Positions 9,134 to 17,174 of a stretch of 64,000 nt of DNA are shown here, in pieces. The stretch comes from Foliimonas ilicis (GTDB lineage Bacteria; Pseudomonadota; Alphaproteobacteria; Rhizobiales; Rhizobiaceae), in the NCBI RefSeq assembly GCF_039939195.1, contig NZ_JBDUUH010000009.1, forward strand, positions 1 to 64,000, in the 5' to 3' direction. Under the pieces are notes generated by a model. The model was not told where the DNA came from, did no database searches, and worked only from the letters and a program-made list of their open reading frames with translations. A program made the translations under genes and the position numbers. Positions within the stretch are counted from its first letter, which is position 1. The number at the start of each line of letters is the position of its first letter.

Positions 9134-11404
9134 ATGGCTAAGAGAGATGGCACACGCATAGAGCCGACCTTCGGCGGTCCGGAAGAAGACGATCGTCGCT
9201 CGGGCGGGTTTTCGGTCAGCGAAGACGATCGTGTTGTGCCAGGCAATGCCAAGCGCAAGGCTGGCACGCGCCGCAAGGAACCTCAGATCGAAGACGACGA
9301 ACCGCGCGGCCGCAGACGCCGCGCGCCCAAGGCGAAGAAGCAGCGCCGCGGCATGTTCGGTATTTTCGGTCGCCTGATTTACTGGTCTTTCGTGCTGGCG
9401 ATATGGGCGGGCATCGCCGGTGTCGGTATCGCCATCTATTACGGCGCGCAGATGCCTTCCGCGACGAGCTGGTCCATTCCCGACCGCCCGCCGAACGTCA
9501 AGATCGTCTCCGTCGATGGAAGTCTGGTCGCCAATCGCGGCATGACCGGCGGCGAGGCCGTCGGCCTGCATGAAATGTCGCCCTATATTCCGCAGGCCGT
9601 CATGGCCATCGAAGACCGGCGCTTCTACTCACATTTCGGCGTCGATCCGATGGGTCTCGGACGCGCCGTGCTCGGAAATCTGACGCAAGGGCGTTTCAAT
9701 CAGGGCGGCTCGACGCTGACGCAGCAATTGGCCAAAAACCTTTTCCTGAAGCCCGACCGCACCATCGAGCGCAAGGTGCAGGAATTGCTGCTGGCGTTCT
9801 GGCTGGAGCACGAACACACCAAGGACCAGATCCTCGAAATGTACCTGAACCGGGTCTATTTCGGATCGGGTGCCTATGGCGTAGAGGCCGCGTCGCGCCG
9901 TTATTTCGGCAAGTCCGCGCGTGATGTAACGCTGTCCGAGGCCGCTCTGCTTGCAGGTTTGCTCAAGGCGCCGTCGCGGCTTTCGCCGGCGCGCGATCCT
10001 GCTGCTGCCGAAGCGCGTGCGCAGCTCGTTCTGGGCGCGATGCGACAGGAAAACATGATCGGCGATCAGGAGCTGACCGGCGCAATGAGCGCACCGGCAA
10101 CCCGCGCCGCTGCCTTCTGGACAGGTTCGGAACATTATGTCGCCGACCGCATCATGGAAGAATTGCCCAACCTCATCGGCGAAGTGCGCAGCGACATCGT
10201 CGTCGATACGACCATCGACCTGAACCTTCAAAGCATTGCCGAAAAGTCTATCCGCAAGCTGATCGACGAGAATGGCACAAAGCTGGATGTCAGCCAGGGC
10301 GCACTGGTCTCCATCGACAATTCCGGCGCGGTGCGCGCCATGGTCGGCGGCGCAGATTATGCGACCAGCCAGTTTGATCGCGCTTCCGAAGCACGCCGCC
10401 AGCCCGGCTCGGCATTCAAGCCCTTCGTCTATCTGGCCGCGATGGAACAAGGCCGCACGCCCGACAGCTTGCGCAATGACGCGCCCATCAAGATAGGCAA
10501 ATGGACGCCCGCAAACTACGGCGGAAAGTATTTCGGTGAAGTGACGCTGGCAACCGCGCTTGCGAAATCGCTGAACTCGGTTGCAGCACAGCTCGTCATG
10601 GAAGTCGGTGCGCCGACCGTGATCGAGGTGGCGCATCGCATGGGCATCGAATCGCCATTGCAAGACAATGCATCGCTGGCGCTCGGCACATCGGAAGTGA
10701 CGCCGCTCGAACTAACCGCGGCCTATGTGCCTTTCGCCAATGGCGGCTACCGGCCCGAAGTGCATTTCGTGCAGCGCGTCACCACGACAGCGGGCGAAGT
10801 GCTTTACGAATATACGGGTGGCGGTGGGCCGCGCGTGTTGCGGCCTGAAATCGTCGGCATGATGAATGCGATGATGGCGGGAACCGTCGAAACCGGAACG
10901 GCGCGCAAGGCGGCTTTCAACTGGCCATCCGCAGGCAAGACCGGAACCAGCCAGAATTCGCGCGATGCGTGGTTCGTCGGCTATACGGCCAACCTCACCA
11001 CGACTGTCTGGTTCGGCAATGACGATGGCAAGCCCATGAAACGGGTAACCGGCGGCGCGTTGCCTGCGCAGGCCTGGCACGATTTCATGGTGGCGGCGCA
11101 TGAAGGCTTGCCGCCTGCACCGCTTCCGGGCGATTGGAAGTCCATTCCGCAGATCGACGACAGCATCCCTGAATCCATGCCTATGGCGCAGTTCCCGGAT
11201 GCGCCGCCGCCTCCGGGCGGCGTGCCTGCTGGCGAGCCGGTTGCTTCGCAGCCGGTGGAGACGGTCGAGATGGGCGGCGGCTTCGTCCCCCAAGGTGGCG
11301 ATGCGCCAACTGCCTCGGTCAACAGGCCGGTGCCGCAGGCAGATGTCGGCGGGCAGCCGGTGCGCCGGCAGACGTCGATCCTCGACATCATCATGGGAAA
11401 CTGA
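9134..11404 (+). CDS. class A penicillin-binding protein (PBP1A family)
   Basis: Bifunctional peptidoglycan synthase, 756 aa. A 75-residue basic, charged cytoplasmic tail precedes a transmembrane helix at about residues 80-102. The GT51 glycosyltransferase has the catalytic AIEDRRFYSHFG (about 157) and GGSTLTQQLAKNLF; the transpeptidase has SAFK (about 426), KSLNS and KTGTS (about 601). All catalytic residues are present. The C-terminus is Pro/Gly/Val-rich, as in alphaproteobacterial PBP1 proteins. Stands alone between a lipoprotein gene and an SDR. Confidence 0.93.
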   Translation: MAKRDGTRIEPTFGGPEEDDRRSGGFSVSEDDRVVPGNAKRKAGTRRKEPQIEDDEPRGRRRRAPKAKKQRRGMFGIFGRLIYWSFVLAIWAGIAGVGIAIYYGAQMPSATSWSIPDRPPNVKIVSVDGSLVANRGMTGGEAVGLHEMSPYIPQAVMAIEDRRFYSHFGVDPMGLGRAVLGNLTQGRFNQGGSTLTQQLAKNLFLKPDRTIERKVQELLLAFWLEHEHTKDQILEMYLNRVYFGSGAYGVEAASRRYFGKSARDVTLSEAALLAGLLKAPSRLSPARDPAAAEARAQLVLGAMRQENMIGDQELTGAMSAPATRAAAFWTGSEHYVADRIMEELPNLIGEVRSDIVVDTTIDLNLQSIAEKSIRKLIDENGTKLDVSQGALVSIDNSGAVRAMVGGADYATSQFDRASEARRQPGSAFKPFVYLAAMEQGRTPDSLRNDAPIKIGKWTPANYGGKYFGEVTLATALAKSLNSVAAQLVMEVGAPTVIEVAHRMGIESPLQDNASLALGTSEVTPLELTAAYVPFANGGYRPEVHFVQRVTTTAGEVLYEYTGGGGPRVLRPEIVGMMNAMMAGTVETGTARKAAFNWPSAGKTGTSQNSRDAWFVGYTANLTTTVWFGNDDGKPMKRVTGGALPAQAWHDFMVAAHEGLPPAPLPGDWKSIPQIDDSIPESMPMAQFPDAPPPPGGVPAGEPVASQPVETVEMGGGFVPQGGDAPTASVNRPVPQADVGGQPVRRQTSILDIIMGN

Positions 11405-11532
11405 CGGCGCCCGTCACCAGAGTATGTCTCACGAAAACAGGGACTGAAGAGCCGGATGCGCTTTATGTCGCAAGCGCCCGTTACTCGCCAGCATCGTAGC
11501 TATGGTCTACATAGCGGTCTGGAGATATTCGC

Positions 11533-12282
11533 ATGAGCAATACCGAGCCAAGAAAAACCATCGTTCTGACCGGTGCGAGCCGGGGGATCGGGCATGCGAC
11601 GGTCAAGCGCTTTTCGCGCGAGGGCTGGCGCGTCATCACCTGCTCGCGGCAGGCTTTCTCGCAGGATTGCCCATGGCCCGCTGGTGCCGATGACCACATC
11701 AAGGTCGATCTGGCCGATCAGGAAGATGTCGGCATCGCCGTATCCGAAATCCGCCATCGGCTGGAAGCACAGGGCGGCGAGCTTCACGCGCTGGTCAACA
11801 ATGCGGGCATTTCGCCGAAGCTCAAAGACAATGGCCGGATGAACTCCATCGACACGCCCATGCATGTCTGGCGCGATGTGTTTCAGGTGAATTTCTTCGC
11901 GCCGATCATGCTGGCGCGCGGCCTGTTCAAGGAACTCTCGGCGGCCAAGGGTTCGGTCGTCAACGTGACATCGATTGCCGGAACGCGCGTCCATCCCTTC
12001 GCAGGCACCGCCTATGCGACGTCGAAGGCCGCCCTCGGCTCGCTGACCCGCGAAATGGCGGCCGATTTCGGTCCGCACGGTATCCGCGTAAATGCAATTG
12101 CGCCGGGTGAAATCGACACCGCCATCCTGTCACCCGGCACGGACAAGATCGTCGAGACCATCCCGCTGCGCCGCCTCGGCTCGACGGCGGAAGTCGCCGA
12201 CATCATCTTCTTCCTGTGTTCTTCGCAGTCGTCCTATGTGACGGGCAGTGAAATCCACATCAATGGCGGCCAGCACGTTTAG
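11533..12282 (+). CDS. short-chain dehydrogenase/reductase
   Basis: NAD(P)-dependent oxidoreductase of the classical SDR family, 249 aa. The Rossmann motif TGASRGIGHA (about residues 11-20), NNAGIS, the catalytic Ser (VTSIAG) and YATSK are all present, as is the SYVTGSEIHINGG C-terminus typical of FabG-like SDRs. GGAG lies 9 nt before the ATG. Substrate unknown. A 47-bp perfect inverted repeat follows 27 bp after the stop. Confidence 0.88.
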   Translation: MSNTEPRKTIVLTGASRGIGHATVKRFSREGWRVITCSRQAFSQDCPWPAGADDHIKVDLADQEDVGIAVSEIRHRLEAQGGELHALVNNAGISPKLKDNGRMNSIDTPMHVWRDVFQVNFFAPIMLARGLFKELSAAKGSVVNVTSIAGTRVHPFAGTAYATSKAALGSLTREMAADFGPHGIRVNAIAPGEIDTAILSPGTDKIVETIPLRRLGSTAEVADIIFFLCSSQSSYVTGSEIHINGGQHV

Positions 12283-12309
12283 CCATTCCTGTTTGATGGA
12301 ATCGCGAGG

Positions 12310-12470
12310 CACCCCCCTCTGCCCTGCCGGGCATCTCCCCCTCAAGGGTGGAGATTGGCTGACACATTTCTCCGCTTTCATTTTGCAACGTTAGCGATTG
12401 GTGCCGCACTTTTATGACAGAGTAATCTCCACCCTTGAGGGGGAGATGCCCGGCAGGGCAGAGGGGGGTG
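12310..12470. repeat. 161-bp element with 47-bp perfect inverted repeats
   Basis: Left arm 12310-12356 (starting CACCCCCCTCTGCCC) and right arm 12424-12470 are exact reverse complements over 47 bp, enclosing a 67-bp A/T-richer centre with no coding potential. The right arm's outer half recurs at the window's left edge (1-20, one mismatch in GGCAGGACAGAGGGGGG), so this is a repeated family. It sits between convergent SDR and ybaL and could stop transcription from both sides. No transposase or clear target duplication. Confidence 0.88.
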
Positions 12471-12499
12471 TTGTCCCGCTAGCGTCTCAATGAACCGCT

Positions 12500-14317
12500 C
12501 TAAGCAGGCGTTGGCGAAGGCGGCTTCTGCGGCAGGCTTTCGGCCAATTTCTGCCCGTCTGATTTCTCATCCAGAACCGCTTCCATCATGCCGCGCGCGA
12601 TTTCGCGTTCGCCCATGATTACTGTATCCGCGCCAAGCCCGGTCAGATGATCGACTTCCGCGTCCGAATGCGCGCGCCCGACTATTCTTATGTCCGGGTT
12701 GATGGTCCGGGCGCGCTGGATGATGCGTCCGGCTTCGAATGCGTTCGGAATGGCGATAATCAGCCGCCGCGCGCCTTTCGGATTTGCAGCCTCGAATACT
12801 TCGGGTCGCACCGCATTGCCGGACAGGCTTTCGACGCCATCGGCCTGTAGCCGTGCCAGCGTCTTCACGGAATCCTCGACCACCAGAAATGGCATTCCGG
12901 CCTGCTTCAGCGCTTTGCCGACCAGCGTGCCGACGCGCCCATAACCGACAAGAATCGTATGGCCGGTAAGCTTGGTCGCGGGCGGGGCCTCGTCGTCACT
13001 GACCTTGGTGGAAGCCTGAGTGGCAAACGCGCCGACTTCCGTCGCCGGTGCCATGGGCTTGGGTTCGGCTGGTAGCGGCTCCTTGCCCATCTTCCTTTCG
13101 AGATAGGGTCTCAATCTGTCAGCCGCGGCAAAGACTGCCGGATTGAGCACGATGGAGAGGATTGCGCCCGCCAGAATGAGATCGCGCCCCTGCGCCGACA
13201 GAAGATTGAACGAGACACCAAGTTCGGCAAGGATGAATGAGAATTCGCCGATCTGCGCCAGACTGGCCGAAATGATGAGCGCGGTGGCGACAGGATAGCC
13301 GAAGGCGATCACGATCAGGAAGGCGATCACCGATTTGCCGATGACGATGATGAACAGCGTGGCCAGCACCGGCGCGGTGTTCTGGAGCAGGCTCATCGGA
13401 TCGAACAGCATGCCGACCGACACAAAGAAGAGAACCGAGAATGCATCGCGCAGCGGCAGGGATTCTTCTGCCGCCTGATGGCTGAGCTCGGATTCGCTCA
13501 TGATCATGCCGGCGAAGAACGCGCCGAGCGCCAGCGAAACGCCGAAGAGATGTGCCGCACCGAAAGCGACGCCGAGCGCGATTGCCAGCACCGCTAGGCG
13601 GAACAATTCGCGCGAGCCCGTATGGGCAACATAGTGCAGGATCCACGGAATGATGCGCCGCCCGAACAACAGCATCACCGCCACGAAGGCGACGACTTTG
13701 AAGAGCGTGACGCCGACGACGCCCCACAGGCCGAGATCGAACTGGAGTGACAAAAGGTTGCTCGATGCAGCCGGTGCCTGCTCATTGCCGCCGAGGACGC
13801 CCGCAAGTGCGGGCAGAAGAACCAGCGCCAGAACCATCGCCAGATCTTCGACGATCAGCCAGCCGACCGCGATGCGCCCGCGTTCCGTTTCAATGAGGCG
13901 GCGTTCCTGCAAGGCGCGCAACAGCACGACCGTACTGGCAACCGACAATGCGAGGCCGAAGACCAGACCGGCACCCAGCGTCCAGCCCAGAAGCCAGGAA
14001 AGCCCGACGCCGAGCACGGTCGCAAACGCGATCTGCGCGATGGCGCCCGGAACTGCGATTGCTTTTACCGAAAGCAAATCTTTCAGCGAAAAATGCAGGC
14101 CGACACCGAACATCAGCAGGATGACGCCGATTTCGGCAAGCTGCAGCGCCAGCGCCTGATCGGCAACGAAACCGGGCGTATTCGGGCCGACGAGCACGCC
14201 TGCCACGAGGTAGCCGACAAGCGGCGGAATGCGAAAACGATTTGCGAGAGCCCCGAACACGAAGGCCAGTCCCAGGCCTGCGACGATTGTAGCGATGAGG
14301 GGCGTATCGTGCGGCAT
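12500..14317 (-). CDS. ybaL: CPA2 cation:proton antiporter, YbaL family
   Basis: Inner-membrane monovalent cation/H+ antiporter of the Kef type. The N-terminus (ATIVAGLGLAFVFGALANR, GYLVAGVLVGPNTPGFVAD, GVILLMFGVGLHFSLKDLL) is close to E. coli YbaL. About 12 membrane segments (residues 1-395) are followed by a cytosolic TrkA-N/RCK NAD-binding domain (HTILVGYGRVGTLVGKAL, about 440-570). 605 aa against 558 in E. coli; the excess is an Ala/Pro/Thr linker between the domains and a short C-terminal tail. Probably used in K+/pH homeostasis under electrophile or acid stress. Confidence 0.92.
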   Translation of the reverse strand: MPHDTPLIATIVAGLGLAFVFGALANRFRIPPLVGYLVAGVLVGPNTPGFVADQALALQLAEIGVILLMFGVGLHFSLKDLLSVKAIAVPGAIAQIAFATVLGVGLSWLLGWTLGAGLVFGLALSVASTVVLLRALQERRLIETERGRIAVGWLIVEDLAMVLALVLLPALAGVLGGNEQAPAASSNLLSLQFDLGLWGVVGVTLFKVVAFVAVMLLFGRRIIPWILHYVAHTGSRELFRLAVLAIALGVAFGAAHLFGVSLALGAFFAGMIMSESELSHQAAEESLPLRDAFSVLFFVSVGMLFDPMSLLQNTAPVLATLFIIVIGKSVIAFLIVIAFGYPVATALIISASLAQIGEFSFILAELGVSFNLLSAQGRDLILAGAILSIVLNPAVFAAADRLRPYLERKMGKEPLPAEPKPMAPATEVGAFATQASTKVSDDEAPPATKLTGHTILVGYGRVGTLVGKALKQAGMPFLVVEDSVKTLARLQADGVESLSGNAVRPEVFEAANPKGARRLIIAIPNAFEAGRIIQRARTINPDIRIVGRAHSDAEVDHLTGLGADTVIMGEREIARGMMEAVLDEKSDGQKLAESLPQKPPSPTPA

Positions 14318-14451
14318 TAAGGGTGATTTTCTTCAAGGCGATTGCGGAGGAGGGCACCGAACGATGCCCTGCCAATATGGTTGGCGTGTGACCTTATGTG
14401 CAAGCCTTCATGGCGATATTTCCGATTTTTGTGCCCCTGCATTCACATAGT

Positions 14452-14482
14452 AAAAAGGCGCGGCTGGATGCCGCGCCTTTTT
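14452..14482. terminator. bidirectional intrinsic terminator
   Basis: A 13-bp perfect stem, AAAAAGGCGCGGC (14452-14464) and its complement (14470-14482), with a 5-nt loop. A and T runs at both ends allow termination in either direction. It follows the host-attachment gene by 17 bp on the minus strand. Confidence 0.85.
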
Positions 14483-14499
14483 AACGCCGGTTTGCGTGA

Positions 14500-14949
14500 T
14501 CAAGCCGCCTGCAGGATGCTTTCGATCTCCGGCAGAGCGTGGTTCGTCAGGGTCTTCGGGATTTCGGCAATCACCCGATCCTCGACCATTTTGTGGAGCT
14601 TCTTGCGCATTTCGCCCAGCACCAGCGGCGGTGCGACAAGCACGATGTTGTCGAAATCGCCCTTATGCGCGAGTTTGTAGAGGCGCTGCGTGATCTCTTC
14701 CGCGAAACGTTCCTTGGACAGACGGTGCCAATCGGTTTCCTCAACGGCACTGCGATGCACGCCCGGCCCGTCATTGAAGCGACCGGGACGATCCGTGCCT
14801 TGTTCCTGCGTCGAAGGATTGTCCTCATGCAAAACGCGAATGACTTCCAGATTGGGATATTGCATGTCGCCCTCGTTGCGAAGGAACAGCGCTTTTTCAC
14901 CATCCGCGACCATGACCCATGTGCCATGTTTGAGTTTCACATTCTGCAT
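14500..14949 (-). CDS. host attachment family protein
   Basis: 149-aa soluble protein of the host attachment family (AtsE-like, related to archaeal release-factor-like folds). Visible: GTWVMVADGEKALFL start, conserved TDRPGRFNDG, WHRLSKERFAEEI, and IVLVAPPLVLGEMRKKLH with the TLTNHALPEIESIL C-terminus. The biochemical role is not established; the name comes from an Agrobacterium attachment locus. I chose the ATG at 14947-14949 because AGGAG is 7 nt upstream. An exact GGAAC-N16-CGTT promoter 47 bp upstream indicates general-stress control; a strong terminator follows. Confidence 0.85.
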   Translation of the reverse strand: MQNVKLKHGTWVMVADGEKALFLRNEGDMQYPNLEVIRVLHEDNPSTQEQGTDRPGRFNDGPGVHRSAVEETDWHRLSKERFAEEITQRLYKLAHKGDFDNIVLVAPPLVLGEMRKKLHKMVEDRVIAEIPKTLTNHALPEIESILQAA

Positions 14950-14995
14950 CTTGGTCTCCTGTAGATTACTGCGAGCTCTAACCACCCTCATGGCC

Positions 14996-15020
14996 AACGC
15001 CTCGTCTCAATGCTTGTTCC
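14996..15020 (-). promoter_or_regulatory. sigma-EcfG promoter of the host-attachment gene
   Basis: Minus strand GGAAC (15020-15016), 16 nt, CGTT (14999-14996). Exact consensus; the predicted leader is about 40 nt. Confidence 0.78.
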
Positions 15021-15380
15021 TGCGCAAACGGTCACGGTTTTATCATCGGGCTTAATTCTACTAAATTTGTGGAATTTGGAATTTTAATGCCTTTGGCACT
15101 CCTTGGCCGGTTCGCCCGAAGCATGCGGCATGCGCAATTGAGTGGTGGCGAAACCATCTGGCGATAGCGGAAAAATCACTGTTTCCATTGGATTTTTCTG
15201 CCCGATCGTAAAGTGCAGAAAGCCTGATCTGCAAACAGGCCCAGCGAACAGTCGGAATCCGTATATTTCTAACTTTGAGAATAATTTTTCTCCGGCGCCT
15301 GAAGCGACAAAAAAGGAATCGCGTCCGTACGTGAGACGCGCCACTGCATTCCTTCTGATCAAGGCGGCACAGGCGTAAAA
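15021..15380. other. noncoding region upstream of the cys operon
   Basis: No supported gene. It contains an inverted repeat GAAAAATC (15170-15177) / GATTTTTC (15191-15198) with 13-nt spacing, and a strong hairpin around 15314-15354 (AAGGAATCGCGTC pairing with GACGCG and ATTCCTT across a bulge). Both are candidate control elements for sulfate assimilation. An open frame on the minus strand (15061-15612) overlaps cysG antisense and lacks a ribosome-binding site. Confidence 0.5.
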
Positions 15381-15434
15381 ATGGGCCTCTTTTCAGAAAG
15401 CTCGTTTTCATGCTCCAGCAGGTCGCCAGGCTAA
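15381..15434 (+). CDS. 17-codon Ser-rich upstream ORF overlapping cysG
   Basis: ATG at 15381 opens a 17-residue peptide with seven serines and one cysteine (MGLFSESSFSCSSRSPG) that ends at TAA 15432-15434, 25 nt inside cysG in another frame. AGG is 7 nt upstream. The frame overlaps the cysG start, so its translation could couple cysG expression to Ser/Cys-tRNA supply. Serine is the cysteine precursor. Coding status unproven. Confidence 0.35.
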   Translation: MGLFSESSFSCSSRSPG

Positions 15435-16858
15435 AAGCGTTCCCCGTCTTCATGCGGGTCGAGGGCCGAGGTGTGACCATCATCGGCGGCGGTGACGAAG
15501 CGTTCGCCAAGGCGCGGCTTATGTCCCAGTCCGAGGTGACGATTTCCGTCATCGCTGAAGAGGTCGAGCATGACTTCGCTGAGTGGATCGCGCAAAATGG
15601 TGTCACGCTCATTCGTGAAGCTTACAACAGCGCCCATCTGCAAGGCGCAACGCTCATATTTGCTGCGACCGGAGAAGAGGCTTTCGACCGGCAGGTCTCG
15701 GTAGATGCGCGCGCGCTTGGCATTCCGGTAAATGCCGTCGATCGTCCCGAACTCTGCGACTTCTTCACCCCCGCCCTTGTCAACCGCGCGCCGCTGGCAA
15801 TCGCTATCGGAACGGAAGGTGCCGGCCCCGTTCTGGCGCAGATGGTTCGTGCCCGCATCGACCAGATGTTCTCGCCGTCGCTCGGTTCTCTCGCCTCGCT
15901 TGCCGCATCGTTTCGCGATGCGGTCGAACATACGCTGCCGCGCGGCGCGGTGCGTCGCCGGTTCTGGAGCCAGTTCTTCGGCGGTGAGACCGCACGTTCG
16001 GTCGAGGCAGGTCGGATCGACGAGGCACGTCAGTCCGCAACGCGCCTGCTCCGCGAAGACACGAATGGACATGGGTATATCGCGCTTGTCGGCGCTGGTC
16101 CGGGCGCGGAAGATTTGCTGACGCTGCGCGCCCAGCGCCATCTGATGGACGCCGATGCGATCGTCTATGACGCGCTGGTGCCGGAAGCGGTCGTTGCCAT
16201 GGGCCGCCGCGATGCCGAACGTCTATCGGTCGGCAAGCGCAAGGGTTGCCACTCGAAAAGCCAGGCCGAGATCAACGCGCTTCTGGTGCGCCTTGGCCGC
16301 GAGGGCAAGCGCGTCGTGCGCCTCAAATCGGGCGATCCGCTGGTGTTTGGCCGTGCGGGCGAGGAGATGCAGGCGCTGCGCGATGCGGGCGTTTCTTACG
16401 AGGTCGTGCCGGGCGTCACCGCCGCATTCGCTGCCGCTGCCGATTTCGAACTGCCTTTGACGCTGCGCGGCGTAACCTCCTCGATGGTCTTCACGACCGG
16501 GCATGATCTCAAGGGCAAGTCGCTTCCCGATTGGGCAAAGCTTGCTATTTCGGGCGCAACCGTTGCCGTCTATATGGGCCGCACGGTCGCTGCCGATGTC
16601 GCATCGCGCCTCGTCGCGGCTGGCCTTTCGCCGGATACGGCGGTTGCCGTGGTCGAGAATGCCAGCCTTCCAAACCGGCGGCGTTTCCACGGAACGCTGG
16701 CCGATCTTCCCTCGCTGGAAGCCCGTGAAGATTTGACCGGCCCGGTCATGACGATCATCGGCGATGCGGTCGCAGGCGCAAATTTCGAGCGCTCCGAACC
16801 ACTGACGGCAAAGCGCCGCTCTTCGGTCGCCCTCAACAACATGGAATTGCAGGCATGA
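15410..16858 (+). CDS. cysG: siroheme synthase
   Basis: Trifunctional enzyme making siroheme for sulfite reductase from uroporphyrinogen III. The N-terminal CysGA part (about residues 1-215) has FPVFMRVEGRGVTIIGGGDEA, the NAD site of precorrin-2 dehydrogenase/ferrochelatase. The C-terminal SUMT methyltransferase (about 222-465) shows YIALVGAGPGAEDLLTLRA, VRLKSGDPLVFGRAGEE and VPGVTAA. 482 aa, normal length. First gene of a tight operon: its stop overlaps the next start (ATGA). The ribosome-binding site at ATG 15410 is weak, consistent with coupling to the upstream ORF. Confidence 0.95.
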   Translation: MLQQVARLKAFPVFMRVEGRGVTIIGGGDEAFAKARLMSQSEVTISVIAEEVEHDFAEWIAQNGVTLIREAYNSAHLQGATLIFAATGEEAFDRQVSVDARALGIPVNAVDRPELCDFFTPALVNRAPLAIAIGTEGAGPVLAQMVRARIDQMFSPSLGSLASLAASFRDAVEHTLPRGAVRRRFWSQFFGGETARSVEAGRIDEARQSATRLLREDTNGHGYIALVGAGPGAEDLLTLRAQRHLMDADAIVYDALVPEAVVAMGRRDAERLSVGKRKGCHSKSQAEINALLVRLGREGKRVVRLKSGDPLVFGRAGEEMQALRDAGVSYEVVPGVTAAFAAAADFELPLTLRGVTSSMVFTTGHDLKGKSLPDWAKLAISGATVAVYMGRTVAADVASRLVAAGLSPDTAVAVVENASLPNRRRFHGTLADLPSLEAREDLTGPVMTIIGDAVAGANFERSEPLTAKRRSSVALNNMELQA

Positions 16859-17163
16859 AGATACTGACCGCAAACCGCCTGACCGATGGCGAGGCCGTCT
16901 GGTACGCCGGAAACGATGTGTGGGCCGAGACGATCGATCAGGCCGAACTGGTGAACGACAAGGCCGAGGAAGAACGGCTGGACCGTGTCGGCAAGCGCGC
17001 CGCGCAGAACAATCTGGTTGTCGATCTGGCGATCATCGACGTGCAGCTCGTCGATGGCAGGATTGTGCCGAACCGGCTCCGCGAACAGATCAGGGCGTCA
17101 GGCCCGACGAACCGCCCGGATCTGGGCAAGCAGGCACGGCCACAGGCCGGACAGCCAGCCTAA
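16855..17163 (+). CDS. DUF2849 protein of the sulfate assimilation operon
   Basis: 102 aa, soluble, no catalytic motif seen. Opening KILTANRLTDGEAVWY matches the DUF2849 family, which is found between cysG and cysI in many alphaproteobacteria. It overlaps cysG by 4 bp and precedes cysI by 11 bp, so it is translated with them. A helper role for the ferredoxin-type sulfite reductase (cofactor or electron delivery) is inference only. C-terminus is low-complexity (Gln/Ala/Pro). Confidence 0.85.
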   Translation: MKILTANRLTDGEAVWYAGNDVWAETIDQAELVNDKAEEERLDRVGKRAAQNNLVVDLAIIDVQLVDGRIVPNRLREQIRASGPTNRPDLGKQARPQAGQPA

Positions 17164-17174
17164 GGAAGACGACA

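Noticed and set aside
9629..10663. 344-aa minus-strand frame opposite the PBP gene
   Set aside because: Lies wholly within the transpeptidase gene with His/Arg-rich composition of an antisense shadow.
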